Shown: positions 10,526 through 21,996, counted from the first letter of the stretch. The stretch is DNA of 64,000 nucleotides from Allomyces macrogynus ATCC 38327 (GCA_000151295.1 GG745345.1:404621-468620); one strand, 5' to 3'. Numbers and translations are program-made. The notes: generated by a model from the sequence alone, not told the origin.

Positions 10526-11470
10526 GCGCAGCAGCAAGCCGCGCAGGCGCAGCAGCAGCAGATGGGCATGTGGGGTGCGAGTCCCGCGAGTGCGTCGCCG
10601 CACACCATGTCCATGTACGGCGCGCCGGCGGGGATGGGCGCGATGGGGGCCATGGGCGGGATGGGCGGGATGGGCATGATGCAGGGCGGGATGCAGGGGA
10701 TGCAGGGTGGGATGCAAGGGATGCCGGGTATGGCCGCGATGAACCGCGGCATGGCGACGCCCAGCATGCCGGCCATGAACCCGTACGCTGGTATGATGGG
10801 CCATCCGGCGGGTATGATGGGACCGAGCGTGCCGCCGCAAGCTGCCGTGACGGCGCTCTCGTCGGATTCCGACGCGAGTTCCGGGTCGGACGACGACGAC
10901 GACGACGATTCCGACGCGTCGGCGACCGGGTCCGAGGGCACCGGATCGGATTCGGACGCGACGGGGTCTGAGTCAGGGACCGGGTCGGAGACGGGCACCG
11001 ACGACGAGGATGCGAGCGGGTCCGGATCCGGATCCGGCACCGAGTCCGAGGAGGAAGAGTCCGAGGAGGAGAAAGCGCCGGCACCCGTCGTCGTCACCAA
11101 GGGCAAGGGCAAGGCCAAAAGCAAGGACCGGTCTCTGCCGTCGCCCACCGCGGCGACAACGCCCATGGGCATGATGGCGGCGCCCGGGTACTACCCGATG
11201 GCGGGCGGGTTCAACCCGGCGCTCTACCAGCAGCAGATGCAGCAGATGCAGCAGATGCAAATGATGCAGCAAATGTACGCAGGCATGGCCGGGATGGCAG
11301 GTGCGCAGGGCGGTGCGCCTGGCCAGCCGCAACAGGCGGGCGCGTGGCCGGGGATGCCGTACGGGATGATGCCGATGATGCCGATGATGCCGATGATGCA
11401 GGCGGCGCCCGCGCAGCAGCCGGCGGCCGTGGCCAAGGGCAAGAGCAAGGGCAAGAAAAGCAAGAAGTGA
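7786..11470 (+). CDS. Caf120/Skg3-like PH-domain protein, with frame breaks
   Basis: The ATG at 7786 opens a frame that ends at 9627; the protein continues in the next frame to 11470. The two overlap in the same acidic Ser/Asp/Glu tract, so a single extra base near 9570-9580 best explains the break; corrected length is about 1227 aa. Residues about 40-360 form the PH module of the fungal Caf120/Skg3 family: the helix with DLAQWIASIRLACFEF..LHEQYTAALL and the second half VQVRYSGCAEWRKLWCVVYP are both characteristic. A long acidic tract follows (about 460-700), then the conserved C-terminal motif (AAGLLSVVSSREKTRQQQ), a coiled coil with polyQ, and Met/Gly-rich runs. Family members attach to the CCR4-NOT complex (Caf120) or sit at the bud cortex (Skg3). 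Inside the PH domain (8095-8180) conserved residues are spread over three frames; see findings. Confidence 0.75.
10490..10560 (+). repeat. CAG tract encoding polyglutamine
   Basis: A nearly pure CAG run encodes a glutamine block (Q9 and neighbours) in the coiled-coil part of the Caf120-like protein. It is followed by Met/Gly repeats. Confidence 0.85.
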
Positions 11471-11953
11471 TCGCAGGGTCGGGAGCGGGATTAGCGCGTT
11501 GCGTTGCGGCGGTAGTGTTGTTGCAAAAATGTATCTCCGTAGTTTTTAGTGTGGGTTTGAGCGGTGATCATGGTAGCTCGTGCTCTGGTGGGCATCGTCA
11601 GCCCCATTGCCACCACGCCAGGTTAGGGGCGAGCCGGAGAACGCGCGCGACGACACGCCAACCCGACCATGGGGCAGTTCGCGTCTCGCGCGCGTGCCTC
11701 GCATGCGGCGCTTGTGGCGCAGCCTCGAGACACGTGCGTCACTTCTGAAACGCGTGGTGGCGAAGGCGCGAAACTTGCGAAACCAAGGCGAAACCCGACG
11801 CCATGACGCCGCCACAACCTGAAACCCGAGCCAGCGCTCGGTGCGACGCGCTTGCTCCTCGCCGCGCTCATCCACCACCGCAGCTCGCCAACGACACCAT
11901 TCACGTCCACCCCCCACCGAGCTTGAGCAGCCGCGTGCCTTTCAACGACCGCC
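11471..11953. other. Intergenic region, no gene seen
   Basis: Holds the 3' end of the Caf120-like gene and the 5' region of the next gene. No domain-bearing frame and no TATA element were noticed. Confidence 0.4.
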
Positions 11954-14357
11954 ATGCCCGCACCGGACGCGCGCACACGCAGCAGCACCGGCACCGGCGT
12001 CGCCACTGCCGGCGCTCGGACCAAGCTCGCTCCCGAAGCTGCATCGATCTCACCAGCTGCAACCTCCACGACGACAGCCGCGCTGCAAGCTGCGCTCGCG
12101 ACATTACCCGCCAACCTCCCGCAGCTGCCCGCGGCCGTCGACGACTTGCTGCAGTCCGTGTCCGGGTCGGGTCTCTCGCTGCTCGGCAAGGTGCAGTCAC
12201 TCGAGGACGTGCTGCGCGCCGTCAAGCACGCTGTTCTCGCCCAGACTGTGACCCCGACCACCGACACTGCCGCACCGCGCGGCAAGCGCATGTCGGACGC
12301 TGAGCTCGACGCGCTCGCCCAGTACGTTGGCTCTTTCTCCATCGCGCGGGTGCAGACGGTGCGGTGGGAAGCAAAAGTGGACCTGACATGGACGGATGCG
12401 TTTGTTCACCCGGCGTGTTGTTGTTGCCAGGACGGTAGCCGCCACCGCCACGACCGGCTCTGCCATTGGCCATCCGCCGGCCTCGGCTCCGGTGCGCGCG
12501 TCCGCAGACGTGATGCCGCCCGCACGCCCCACCACCATCCCCGCGGCACCCGCACAGGCCCGCTCCTCCCGCCGCACGGCAGGCCCCAACGCGCGCAGCC
12601 TTGCCGAGTCGCGCGCGCGGCTCGACGCACAGCTCGCCGAGCTCGGCCTGTTCCCCGACGACCTCGACGCGGACGACTCGGGCATGGCTGCATCGGCGCT
12701 GCTGTCACCACCCACGGCCCCGGGTGTCGACCCACTGCTCTCCAACATCCTCACGCACCACGCCGACGATGACATTGGCGGTGGAACGAGACCGAGTCGG
12801 ACGTCGATTTGCCGGGGAACCGGGGCGACGGCGTCGATGTGCGGCTGCACCGCATGACGCGCACGCTCGAGTCGCTTATCGAGGACGCGCGGTCGGTCCT
12901 GTCGTCCCCCGCCGCCGACGAACCCCCGCGCCGTCCAGTGCGTAATCGTGTTCCAACGCCCACGGCGGGCTTGCCCGATGCTATGGATGACGAGGACCTC
13001 GACCTGCTCGACCGGTACTCGTCACTGTCCTACCGGTCGTCGCCGCACCTGCGCACGCACCGCGACTCGGCCGCGACCATCCGCGGACGTCCCACCGTGC
13101 CCTCCCCCGCGTCCCCGCCAGACGGGTACTACCGCGCGTCCGCCGACGACGCGCGCCCGCGGTCGGTTCTCTCCATGACGAGTCTCCCCGGGCAGTACCC
13201 CGGCGCACGCCGTCGTCCCGTCTCCCCCGTCTACCCCCTGCGCGGCAGTGCCGGTTCTTTCATTGACGGAGACGACGGCGACCAGCTGCTCGATGCGCGG
13301 TCGGACGACTCGATCACCCCGTCCGAGTCACCCTCGGGCTACTTCCGGTACTACCAGCAGCAACTCTCCGCGGCTCAGCAACAGCAACAGATGCGCGACT
13401 GGCAGCCGACACCGCCGCCGCAGCCGCCGCAGCCGCCGCAGCCGCAGCCGCAGTACTACCCGGCGCCGTCCCCCGTGCCGGCTCCCGCACCCTTCCCGCG
13501 CGCAGCAACGTCGACGCTCAGTTACCGCCCGGTCCCGTCGCACCTGAGCGCGCGTCCGGCGACGCCGATCGCGGTGCAGGACGTGCCGATGCTCATGGAC
13601 GATGGGGGGGACATGCAGTTCCCGCGGCGGATGATGGACCAGGCGGCCGATTTGGTGGCCGCCGCGCAGGCGCGGTATCCAGACGCGCGCGACTGGTTGT
13701 TGCGCAACTGGGCCGGGGCGGCCGCCGGGTTCGCCCCTGCGGCGGAACCGTCGGTCATGTCGCGCCGCGACGCGGCGAGTGTGATGCACCATAGTGTCGT
13801 GGACCCGGTGGCTCTGTTGGAACCGGTGCCGGATTACCATGAACAGCAGGCAGCGGAGGCCGAGGCGGCGGAAGCGGCGGCGGCAGTCCCCGCGCGGCGG
13901 CCGTGGGTCGGGCCGCGCCGGTTGCTCATGCTGATTGTGCTCGCGTATTTGGTGTTGGATACGACGGTGTTTCTGTGGCTCGCGTTTGTCGCGGCCACGG
14001 CGATCCTCGGGATCAAAGGGTTGTGGCGGTGGGTCGCGGAGCTCTCGGTCCGTTGTCGCATCTCATTTTGTGCGTCCTTCCACACCCTCGATACTGATCC
14101 ATCCCATTTCCACGCTCCAGGAGGACATTGTCGAGGTCATGGTCGTCGACTCGCACGGGTCCGCGCACGCGCAGGACGATGGCGCTGAGATCGCCAAGCG
14201 CAGCAATAAGTCAAGGAGGTCGCGCACGGTGCGGCGGCACCGCACCGTGCGCCGCGTCGGTGACGGCGACGAGCAAGATGAGGGAATGGCCGAGTCGGCG
14301 AGTGGGAAGCCGCGTCGGCGGAAGCGCGTGGAGCGCGTGTCGCGCGACACGGCGTGA
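11954..14357 (+). CDS. Unrecognised single-pass membrane protein
   Basis: Exons are 11954-12363, 12431-14047 and 14121-14357. The introns (67 and 73 nt) keep frame, and the first has a CTGAC branch site. One base appears to be missing near 12783, where the frame changes inside the run DDDIGGG/ETESDVDLPGN; adding one base gives exactly 755 codons (754 aa). The N-terminal 130 residues are helical (LPAAVDDLLQSVSGSG, GKVQSLEDVLRAVKHA). A long disordered middle is rich in Ser, Pro, Tyr and Gln. One hydrophobic helix (RLLMLIVLAYLVLDTTVFLW and following residues) lies at about 655-690. The tail after it is basic (KRSNKSRRSRTVRRHR), suggesting a cytosolic or nucleoplasmic end. I do not recognise the family. 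An organelle- or nuclear-envelope-anchored scaffold is possible, but nothing specific supports it. Confidence 0.6.
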
Positions 14358-14745
14358 TTGCAAAAAGGGGACGACGGGTGTATTTTTTTTGATCGTGTTG
14401 GCCAAGGGAAAGGAAGTCCAGTTTTGATGTGGATTTGAGCTGCGAGGTCGGTGTCTGGGCTGGACGGCACTCTGCGAATACCGTGTTGGACAGATTCGCA
14501 AGTTCAAGCCGAACATCAAGAACAGCGGACGGTTGCTGCCGTTGGTGTTTAGAACCTCGGATTTGCAAACCAGATCTACGTATTCACCTCAGGGTGGAGA
14601 GCATCGGACGCGATCTGGAAAACGACATTTGACGAGATGGTGAGTTCTGGGGAAGGATAGCAGCAACAGCACGACGTTTAGCGCGACGGGAGCAATAAAT
14701 TTGGCGAGCAGGAAGCACTGCGCGAGCCGCTCCTGAACGAGGGCA

Positions 14746-14880
14746 TCGCCAAGTCGTTTTAGACGTCTCTGGAGTTATCCCCCCAGCTATCTCTGCACTT
14801 TGGGATCGTGGGCGTTGGCCACTCGTTCTCTAAACTCGCGCCCATGCTCCGCTCTCATGGTAATGAGGGGTGCAAAGACT
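14746..14880 (+). repeat. Dispersed repeat, copy 1
   Basis: About 135 bases from AAGTCGTTTTAGACGTCT to GAGGGGTGCAAAGACT match 38021-38155 at roughly four positions in five, including a block reading CCACTCGTTCTC and CTCGCGCCCATG. Confidence 0.75.
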
Positions 14881-15325
14881 TGACATAGGCGTCATCCACG
14901 AAAACGCGCGCCAGAGCGCATGTCCGGCCGGCCAGGCGCCGGTGTGGCGAGAACGGCACTGGCGAGGCGAACGGCCTCATCGTCGACGCGATCTACGCGC
15001 GCAGGTGCCGGTGAACTGGGTCGGCACCTTCCGCGATTAGGTGTCGTGTTCTGGGTGTTGCCAAGCCGCTCGCGCTCTCGCCCGTCTGACCGGACTGATT
15101 CGTTGCACGAGCGCTTGCTGGTTTACTCAATGATGGTGTGGATGCAGCTTCAAAGACACGCCGTGCTCACTGCCCTCTATGTACGTCATCTGCCGCTGGT
15201 GGCCAAGAAATTCGTCCGATTTGTTTGATGATGCGTTGCTGACTTGGCCGAGTTCGTAGGTCGTCACAATGAAGTGAAACAAGAGTTCGTCCTCTCCACG
15301 TTCTCATCTCATTTTGTGGGACCTG

Positions 15326-15400
15326 TGTTCGCTACCTACTCGTTCTCTCAACCCGTACCCATGCTCCGCTCCCATCCGAAAAATGAGTCTTGCAAAATGC
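15326..15400 (+). repeat. Dispersed repeat, copy 3 (partial, diverged)
   Basis: The segment CTACTCGTTCTCTCAACCC followed by CCATGCTCCGCTCCCAT and a GAGTCTTGCAAAATG end matches the right half of copy 1 in the same order. Confidence 0.55.
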
Positions 15401-15775
15401 TTTGAATGGTTTCGAGCTCAAGGGGGTTGGATGGCACGCAGCCAGAAAATGGTGGCGACAGAGGGCTTTGCCTCATGCGAGCTGTCAGGTCGTCGCACCA
15501 TGGGAACATGAGAAAACGCCCGTGCGTTTTGGGACCTGCAGTTGTCCTGATTGCCGTGGATGCGATCGGCAGGCGTTCGCTGCATCACGAACAGGCGCGG
15601 GCCGTAAGGTCATTCTGCTTACACCGGTGCAGTCAATTTTGGAATCTTCGACCAGAAATGCAGGTCAAGCCGAGGTCTGAGAAGTCTGCCGATCTCACAG
15701 ATGGACCTGACTTTGACCGCAGCGAAGACAGAGCAGGCAAGCACGTCCATTTCCGACCCCAAAAAACACGCAGCT

Positions 15776-16402
15776 TTACTCGTTGCGGAGCGCGGCCTTG
15801 GCCTTGAGCACGGCCTGCTTCTTGGTGATCTTGATCAGGCTCAGGTCCTTGGCCTTCTGCACCTGCGCGTCCTCCTCGGCGAGCATCAGCTCAACGTGGC
15901 ACGGGTGCGACTGGTAGGGGTTGATGCGGCCGTGCGCGCGGTACGTGCGGCGGCGCTGCTTCGGGGCCTGGTTCACCTGAATGTGCTTGACAACGAGCTT
16001 CTCCGTCTCGAGCTCCTTGGACTTGGCGTTGGCCTCGGCGTTCTTGAGCAGGTCGAGCAGGAACTCGGCCGACTTGACGGGCCACCGCGCCTGCGTCGTG
16101 TTCCACTCGTTGGCCTGCGCCGTACGGCCAACACCGCCGTTGAAGCGACGGAACGGCACCGCGCGCTTGTGCTCCTTGACGGCGTTCAGGAAGGCAACGG
16201 CCTTGGCGAGCGGCATGCCCGAGATCGTCGCAGCGGCCTCACGCGTCTTCTTGAACGAGACACGCAGGTAGGAGCCGCGCGCCTTGGCGGCTAAACGAGT
16301 GCAAAGGCATCAAAGTCAGCGTTCTGGCGGGAAAATGCGGTTCCGCTTCGAAAATTGCGTACTCTTAGCCGAGTTGGCAGGGGTAGCCGAGTACCGAACC
16401 AT
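15776..16402 (-). CDS. RPL17: 60S ribosomal protein L17 (uL22)
   Basis: Exon 1 (16402-16363) encodes [13 protein letters not shown] and is joined across a 72-nt intron (16362-16291, TTTAG acceptor) to exon 2 (16290-15776), giving [17 protein letters not shown], the conserved N-terminus of eukaryotic L17. The total is 184 aa, identical in length to yeast Rpl17. Other landmarks are [17 protein letters not shown], the [20 protein letters not shown] loop and the C-terminal extension. uL22 lines the polypeptide exit tunnel of the large subunit through its long beta hairpin. An early intron near the ATG is typical of fungal ribosomal protein genes. The frame is intact and all conserved segments are present. 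Confidence 0.97.
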
Positions 16403-17306
16403 TGTGACGGGTCTATTTTCCGCCAAAACGACGCAGCAGAGAGCGGGAAGGCAGCCGTTTAGTGCGACCGGTCGCTGGAAAAGCGGTGAAAATGCACGAC
16501 CACGGCACAGTATCGCGCGAGCCTGCGCGGAATCGGCACCACCACCACGAGCACAAAATGAACCGCGAGCGAGCGCGAAGTTGCAGCGAAATGACGGAAT
16601 CCCGCGTAGCGTGCCGAAGCGTTGCATCCGAGTAGCGTTTCGTCCGAGAGCTCATATCGTTCCACCCGTTCCCAGCTAACCGTCGAAAATCCGCCATCAC
16701 CACCGCGGAATATCGCAATACAGCAAGGCCGGAAGGAAAAGCAGCCTGCCGCTCGGAGGAGCGCGCAGTGTGGTGAGTGGCTCGGTCGAAACGGTCGGTC
16801 GGCGACGGATGGACGGGCGTGGCCACGGTGAGGGGACTTGGGTAGTGCCGTCGTTTCAGTTCGAAAATCGCAGTGCCGAGGTATGTTTCGTCGTCGACGG
16901 CGGTGCAACGTTGAATTTTGGTCGTGGTACTGCGCGCGGTGCGCGCGGTGGTGGTGGTGGTGGTGGTGGTGGTGGTTGTCGCCGTGGGTGCCGTGGTCGT
17001 GCGTGCTGAGGGCAAGGGCACCCTTACCAAACAACGGTATGTGTCGAGAGGGGGGGCAACACGGAACTGCCAAGCTCTCTTGCAAAATCGAAAAAGGCCA
17101 GGTTTGCAGCCAGGTTGAAGTGAGCCAGGTGGTTGCAATTGTCACGTGTGTGCGTCCTCGGCGAAACCTTTCACCCTTTTCGCATCACACTTAAGTTTCA
17201 TGTTGTGAGACACTGCTCCGGTCGATTCCAAGCATAAGTTCCAAAAACATGATAAAAATGTAACACCCACATGGACCCTCTCGTTTTGCTCGGCTCGCCC
17301 ACCTGT
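16403..17306. other. Intergenic region between RPL17 and U2AF1
   Basis: This contains the RPL17 promoter and the 3' flank of U2AF1, plus a GTG microsatellite at 16947-16977. The long open frames on either strand are low-complexity readings of that repeat. Confidence 0.45.
16947..16977. repeat. (GTG)n microsatellite
   Basis: About ten consecutive GTG/GGT units, reading as polyvaline or polyglycine in the three plus frames. Confidence 0.9.
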
Positions 17307-18544
17307 TCACGCCGGTTCACGCCCGTTCACGTTCCGGCCGGTCTGGCCCTCCGCGCGCTCACTCCGCTCCCGGTCGCGGTCCCGCGGACGTTCCTCGTGC
17401 CGACTACTTGTCCGCGCTTCCTCNNNNNNNNNNNNNNNNNNNNNNNNNNNNNNNNNNNNNNNNNNNNNNNNNNNNNNNNNNNNNNNNNNNNNNNNNNNNN
17501 NNNNNNNNNNNNNNNNNNNNNNNGGTCGGCCGGTGCCGACCGACGCGGTTCACGCTCCTCGGTCGCGGCGTCGCGCGCACTACTTCGGCGCGGGTCACGG
17601 TCACGGCCCTCGCGCGATTCACGGCCCTCGCGTGGGTCACGAGGGTCGCGGGATTCACGCAGCTCACGACTTTCGCGCGGTTCGCGGCTACGGCGTGCCT
17701 CGTCATCCTCCTCCCATCGGCTCGACCGGCGCGACGTGCGCGCGGGACTGCGCGACCGCGACCGTGACGACCGACGGCGTGTCGACGACCGGCCAATGCC
17801 CTCAAATCCCTTGGCCTTGAGCATGGCCTTTTGCGCGTCGTGCAGCTCGAGACGAAGGTCGGCGGTTGGGTGCCGCAAGTGCATGAAGTTGCAGAACCCG
17901 CCGCGGTTGCACATGCGGTCTTCGTGTTGGCGGCAGCATGCTATTGGTAGGGAAAGCGGAAACGTGAGTGATTTGTACCTTCAGCGTCAAAAAGCGAGCG
18001 AGCGGCATTGCGTTACCTTCACGGAAGTCGGTTACCGGGCACAACTCGGCGTAGAGCGGGAACCCAGCGTAATACCGGTCGTTCAACTTGTCGACCGCGA
18101 TGGCCGCGTCCGACTCGGCCTTGTATCGCGCGTAGACGTTGCCGACAAGGTGCTCGCCGACATTGTCGCACACGTGCATTTCCTCGAGCGGGCCAAGCAT
18201 GGCGAGTTCGCGGTACCAGTCCTCGTAAAAGGCGTCAAAGTGCTCTTGCAGCTCCGGCTCGGTCATGGCGCAGGTCGGGTCGTGCGCCGGGTTCTTGTAG
18301 ACATTGCGCACGAGAATGGTCGGCGTGAAGGTCGGCTTGACGTGCTTGCGCGAGCACCGGTCGCCGTGTCGGCACGAGCCAATCTTGAAGTAGAAGGAGC
18401 AATTTACTCTGGTTGGCCGTCGGCGCGAAGGTGACCGGAGTGGTTAGGACTGGTTCAGCAAGATGCAGTCAAGAGCAAGGTCGAGAGCCAGGGCACGCAC
18501 TTGTCCTTTTCGGTGCCGTAAATGGAGGCGAGATAGTCGGCCAT
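17307..18544 (-). CDS. U2AF1: U2AF small subunit (U2AF35)
   Basis: Exon 1 (18544-18501) encodes MADYLASIYGTEKDK; exon 2 (18408-18017) encodes the first CCCH zinc finger (VNCSFYFKIGSCRHGDRCSRKH), a TILVRNVYKNP segment and the pseudo-RRM with DAFYEDWYRELAMLG; exon 3 (17940-17307) encodes the second CCCH finger (ACCRQHEDRMCNRGGFCNFMH) and an RS domain. The introns are 92 and 76 nt. U2AF35 reads the AG at the 3' splice site together with U2AF65. The RS tail is interrupted by 100 Ns. The sequence past the gap reads RDRDRERSERAEGQ and stops at 17307, but in a different frame from the sequence before it, so the true gap is not 100 bases. The RS domain length is therefore unknown. Confidence 0.95.
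17424..17523. other. Assembly gap (100 N)
   Basis: An exact run of 100 N within the RS-domain exon of U2AF1. Frame comparison on both sides shows that its nominal size is arbitrary. A repetitive arginine/serine region probably blocked assembly. Confidence 0.98.
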
Positions 18545-19351
18545 GATGGTCGGGTAGCTGCGAGATCACAGTAGCCTTGTCGCGTCGAGCTGGGAGGACT
18601 GTCGAACAGCGGGAAAAATGGAACGCGGCCGGGCTCGAGGGCTGAGGAGTGCAACACAAATCGGTGCCAGTTTGCGGGCTTCAATGCCGCACGTGTCGCG
18701 ACGCGTTCGTCGTAGTTGACGAGCGTGATGGCGCCAGTGCTGCTCCGCAACCGGAGCGGAGGATGGCTTGAGCCGAGGATGGCTTGCGCTGAGGACGTCG
18801 AAGGCGACAGCCTCCATGTCACGGATGCGCGACAGGTTTGCCAGCATGAGATTTGGAAGTGGTCCCGGGTTCGATTCCCAGCTGCGCCAAGGCACCTACA
18901 TACTTGCAACGGTGCTGAGGCCACCACTCCTCTGCATGTCCACTGGCGGTCCCGAGTTCGACTCCTGGTGCAAACGACAATGTGAAAACATGGGCTGAAC
19001 CGAGTCTTTTATCGGATAGCTTGTAATCGGCTTCAGGTGGAGAAAATCATCTGTCGCCTGTGACTGTTTGCTACTGCATATTAATGCACCATTTTGGTGC
19101 TCCTGCTCGGCTAGTGGCCTCCTGCCCGTACTCATGGCCTGCTGGCATTTCATCTTGGCCGGCCACCTTCATCGATGTCCTCGATTTCCCAAACTGTGCC
19201 GCTCGCTTGATTGCACGCCATGGCCGACATCGCACCCGTGCTCGACTTGCCGCAGAGCGCGGCCCGTGCACGACCCGGACCTGACCGCGCCTGCTGCGCT
19301 TGATGTCTTCCTCTTTTCCGCGCCTGACCTCCACGACCACAACCCACAGCC
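18545..19351. other. Intergenic region with two tRNA-type B boxes
   Basis: Between the divergent starts of U2AF1 and the FERRY3 homologue. It holds a 16-bp tandem duplication (ATGGCTTGAGCCGAGG then ATGGCTTGCGCTGAGG, about 18763-18794) and two T-loop-like motifs, GGTTCGATTCC at 18868-18878 and AGTTCGACTCC at 18955-18965. I could not fold a whole tRNA around either. Confidence 0.5.
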
Positions 19352-21996
19352 ATGACCCAACCGAAGCGCCCCCTGCCCGACGTGTGCCCGGCAAGAATCA
19401 CGCTGCACCTACCGTTTGCCGTCGCCGACGACCACTATGTCCTGACGGCCACGTTCCCCAAGGGTTGTCGCCCGGCGACGCGGCTGGCCGCGCTCATGAT
19501 CCGCCATGCCGTGCCCGTGCACCTGCTCCCTTCGTTACGCGACCAGGTCGCGCGTGCCGTACTCGACGCGCAGCGCGCGCTGGGTCCACCCTCGAGTGTG
19601 TCCGAAGGAACCGATCTCGGCGTACGCGTCGCGCACCTGGCCGCCCTGTACGACGCGACCACCCCAACCGACGACCCTCCCGTTACCGCGGACACCGACG
19701 CCGACGACGAGGACGCGTTCGCATCCGCCTTCCAAGCCGTCATCCACGCGCCCGTCCCGGGCCTGCTCGACGCGGTTCTTGGACTTCAAGTGCGGTACGC
19801 GGCCGCACACGGCGTGCTCGCATCGCAGCGCGACGCGGCCATTGCGTCGGCCAATACCACACGCCGTGCATCGGCGCTAGTCGATGTGCCCACCAGCAAC
19901 CCCAGTGCGGCCGGTACGCGCGCAAGGTCCGCGAGTAACGCGTCGGCGCGGTCTGCACCAGATCTCGATGCCGTGCGTCGTCACTGGCGTGCCGAAATGA
20001 AGGCTCTCGCCCGTGCGCAGCGCGCCGAGTTTCGCACTTTTGTGCGTGCCGTCGCGCGTGTGCTGAAACGAGACCCGGGGATCGAGTACCGCGCACTGAT
20101 TGCGGCCGTGTTTGACGAGGAAGTGCACTCAGAAGAACAGAGTGGGAGAACTCGTCGACACTCCATGCCTGCGCAAGCTGCAGTGCCGGTCGCTGCAGTG
20201 GAGGAGACCGAAGAGGATCGCGCGGCCGCTCGGAGACGCACGTTACGCAAGAGCGCAAGTACCGAACTGTTGCGGCTCGTCGCGAGTGCAGGTCACGACG
20301 AGGCCGAAGCGACTGCGGCCAAAGAACCCGCACCGGTGCCCGATCAGGGCCCATCCCCTCCACAAGTGCGTGTTTTCCGTGTCGGCGATATTGATTGAGC
20401 CCCGAACTGACTTGATCGACAAACCTAGCCCTCGGCCGACGACGATCCCGTCCCGCCCGACGTCGCGCAAATCACCGAAATGGGTTTCTCGCGGCACGAG
20501 GCCGCAGCGGCCCTTCGCCTGTCCGACCACAACGTCGAGCGCGCGCTCGGTCTGCTGCTCGAGAACCCGGACCGGGTACAGCGGTATCTCGCCCGCAAGC
20601 GCGACCGTCACGAGCGCGCCGCGACCGCACCGGCTCCCGCGCCGGCTCCCGTACCCGCTCCCGTCTCAGCATCCCCGCCGGTTGCCGCTTCGGCGTGGAT
20701 GCCAAGTCTGCGGTCGCACCTCGAGGCACTTCTGCAAGAACCCGAGCCCGAGCCATCGCCCGCGGTCGCCGACGTGCCCGCGCTCACAGACGACGGTGCG
20801 GGTTCGCAGTGGCTGCCGTTCAAGTTTTTGCAGACCGAGGTGCAGGGTAAGCTCACCGGTTGGCTCGGTGGTGCACTTCGACCCGACGCGACCGGAACTT
20901 CTCCACCTTCCGGCCCGGCCGGCCCTTCGTCGCTCCCGCCCGCAACTTCCACTGTTTCGGTACCGCCGACCCCCGGCGCGCCGCCAGCTGGGTCCGTTCC
21001 GCTCCTGACCGAATCGTTTGACGTCCTCCTCGGCGCGCAGCTCAAGATGCCGTTCATTGTCACTGTCATCCTCGCACCCACCTGGCGCACGTACCTCGTT
21101 CCGCCGACCGCCGCGCACCCACCCGCGGCCAACACCGACGTTGACTTGGCCGTGGCCTGGGGTGAAGCAATTGCCGTGCGTTCCGCCATGGCCATTGACC
21201 TCTATCGGCACCTGCGCGTGCTCGTGCAGCCCTACGCGCCCGGGACGCGGCTCAAGGACGTGGCGCGCGCGTCGCCCGTGGCCAAAGCCGCGGAAGCGAG
21301 CCCGGAACTCGTGTTCCCGGACTTGACCGCCCAGTTGCGTCGCGCCGCGGGAATTCCTTCGACGGGGGGTGCAGGTGGCCGCCGCGCGTCGGTCATGACG
21401 ATTGCGAGTATCGATGGGCCGCAGACCGCGCTGGCAGTAACCGACGATGCGGCAAGCAGTATTCTCGGCGCGCCCGCGGCGGATGAGGATGACGATGACG
21501 CGTTTGGAACGGTTTATGTCACGCGGCACGCGAACCTCGCGTGTGCCAACACCGTCGCGCACCTTCTCCCGACGGCCCCACCGACCACGTCCACCGCGTC
21601 GTCGAATGCCCCGACCGCCGCACTCGACCCGGCTACCGCTCACCTTTTTGCGGAACGTGATCACGCAAATGCACCCGGGCGGGCGACTCGACGTGGGGGT
21701 GCCCGCGACCATGGATGCGGTGCCCGGTGACCGAGCATCAGCATGCGCGCCGCCGTGCACCCCGCCGCACAGGTGCCCCGTGGCCCGTGCCGCGGATTGA
21801 GGCCGTGGCCAAGGCCGTCCGCGCGGCGTTACTCGATCGCGCGCGGCGCGTCGCTGGCGTTGCGGCCGGCACGAGTGTTGGGAGCGTGCCGGAAACGGCG
21901 CGGCTCGAGGGTGGGGCGGTCACGCTCGTGTGCATGAGCCAAGGGGAGTGGGACGCGGCGCGCGCTGCGGTCGTGGGCGTGTTCCGCACGGCGTAG
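19352..21996 (+). CDS. FERRY3: FERRY complex subunit 3 (C12orf4) homologue with internal UBA domain
   Basis: Exons are 19352-20365, 20429-21726 and 21773-21996, with introns of 63 nt (ACTGAC branch) and an unusually short 46 nt. One extra T in the TTTTT run at about 21646-21650 breaks the frame; removing it gives 845 codons (844 aa). Landmarks shared with human C12orf4 are EDAFASAFQAVIHAPVPGLL with the following RYAAAHGVLASQRD, the WRAEMKALARAQRAEF helix, SFDVLLGAQLKM, and FGTVYVTRHANL. A UBA domain (DVAQITEMGFSRHEAAAALR and on to LLLENPDRV, residues about 345-390) sits between the two halves. In animals FERRY is a five-subunit Rab5 effector carrying mRNAs on early endosomes. The identification rests on remembered motifs in the same order; the UBA insertion may point to a ubiquitin-linked variant. 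Confidence 0.75.

Larger units (their letters stand above)
14358..15775. other. Gene-poor region with repeat copies
   Basis: 1.4 kb with only short open frames. It contains one full copy (14746-14880) and one partial copy (15326-15400) of a dispersed repeat found again at 38021-38155. A short frame near 14697-14761 ends LNEGIAKSF-stop just before the repeat and may be the relic of a coding end. Confidence 0.5.

Noticed and set aside
16413..17138. 241-codon minus frame between RPL17 and U2AF1
   Set aside because: Poly-Thr from the GTG repeat and overlap with RPL17 exon 1; no domain.
18823..18975. Possible tRNA genes around the two T-loop motifs
   Set aside because: No matching acceptor stem or anticodon arm could be built at the right distance.
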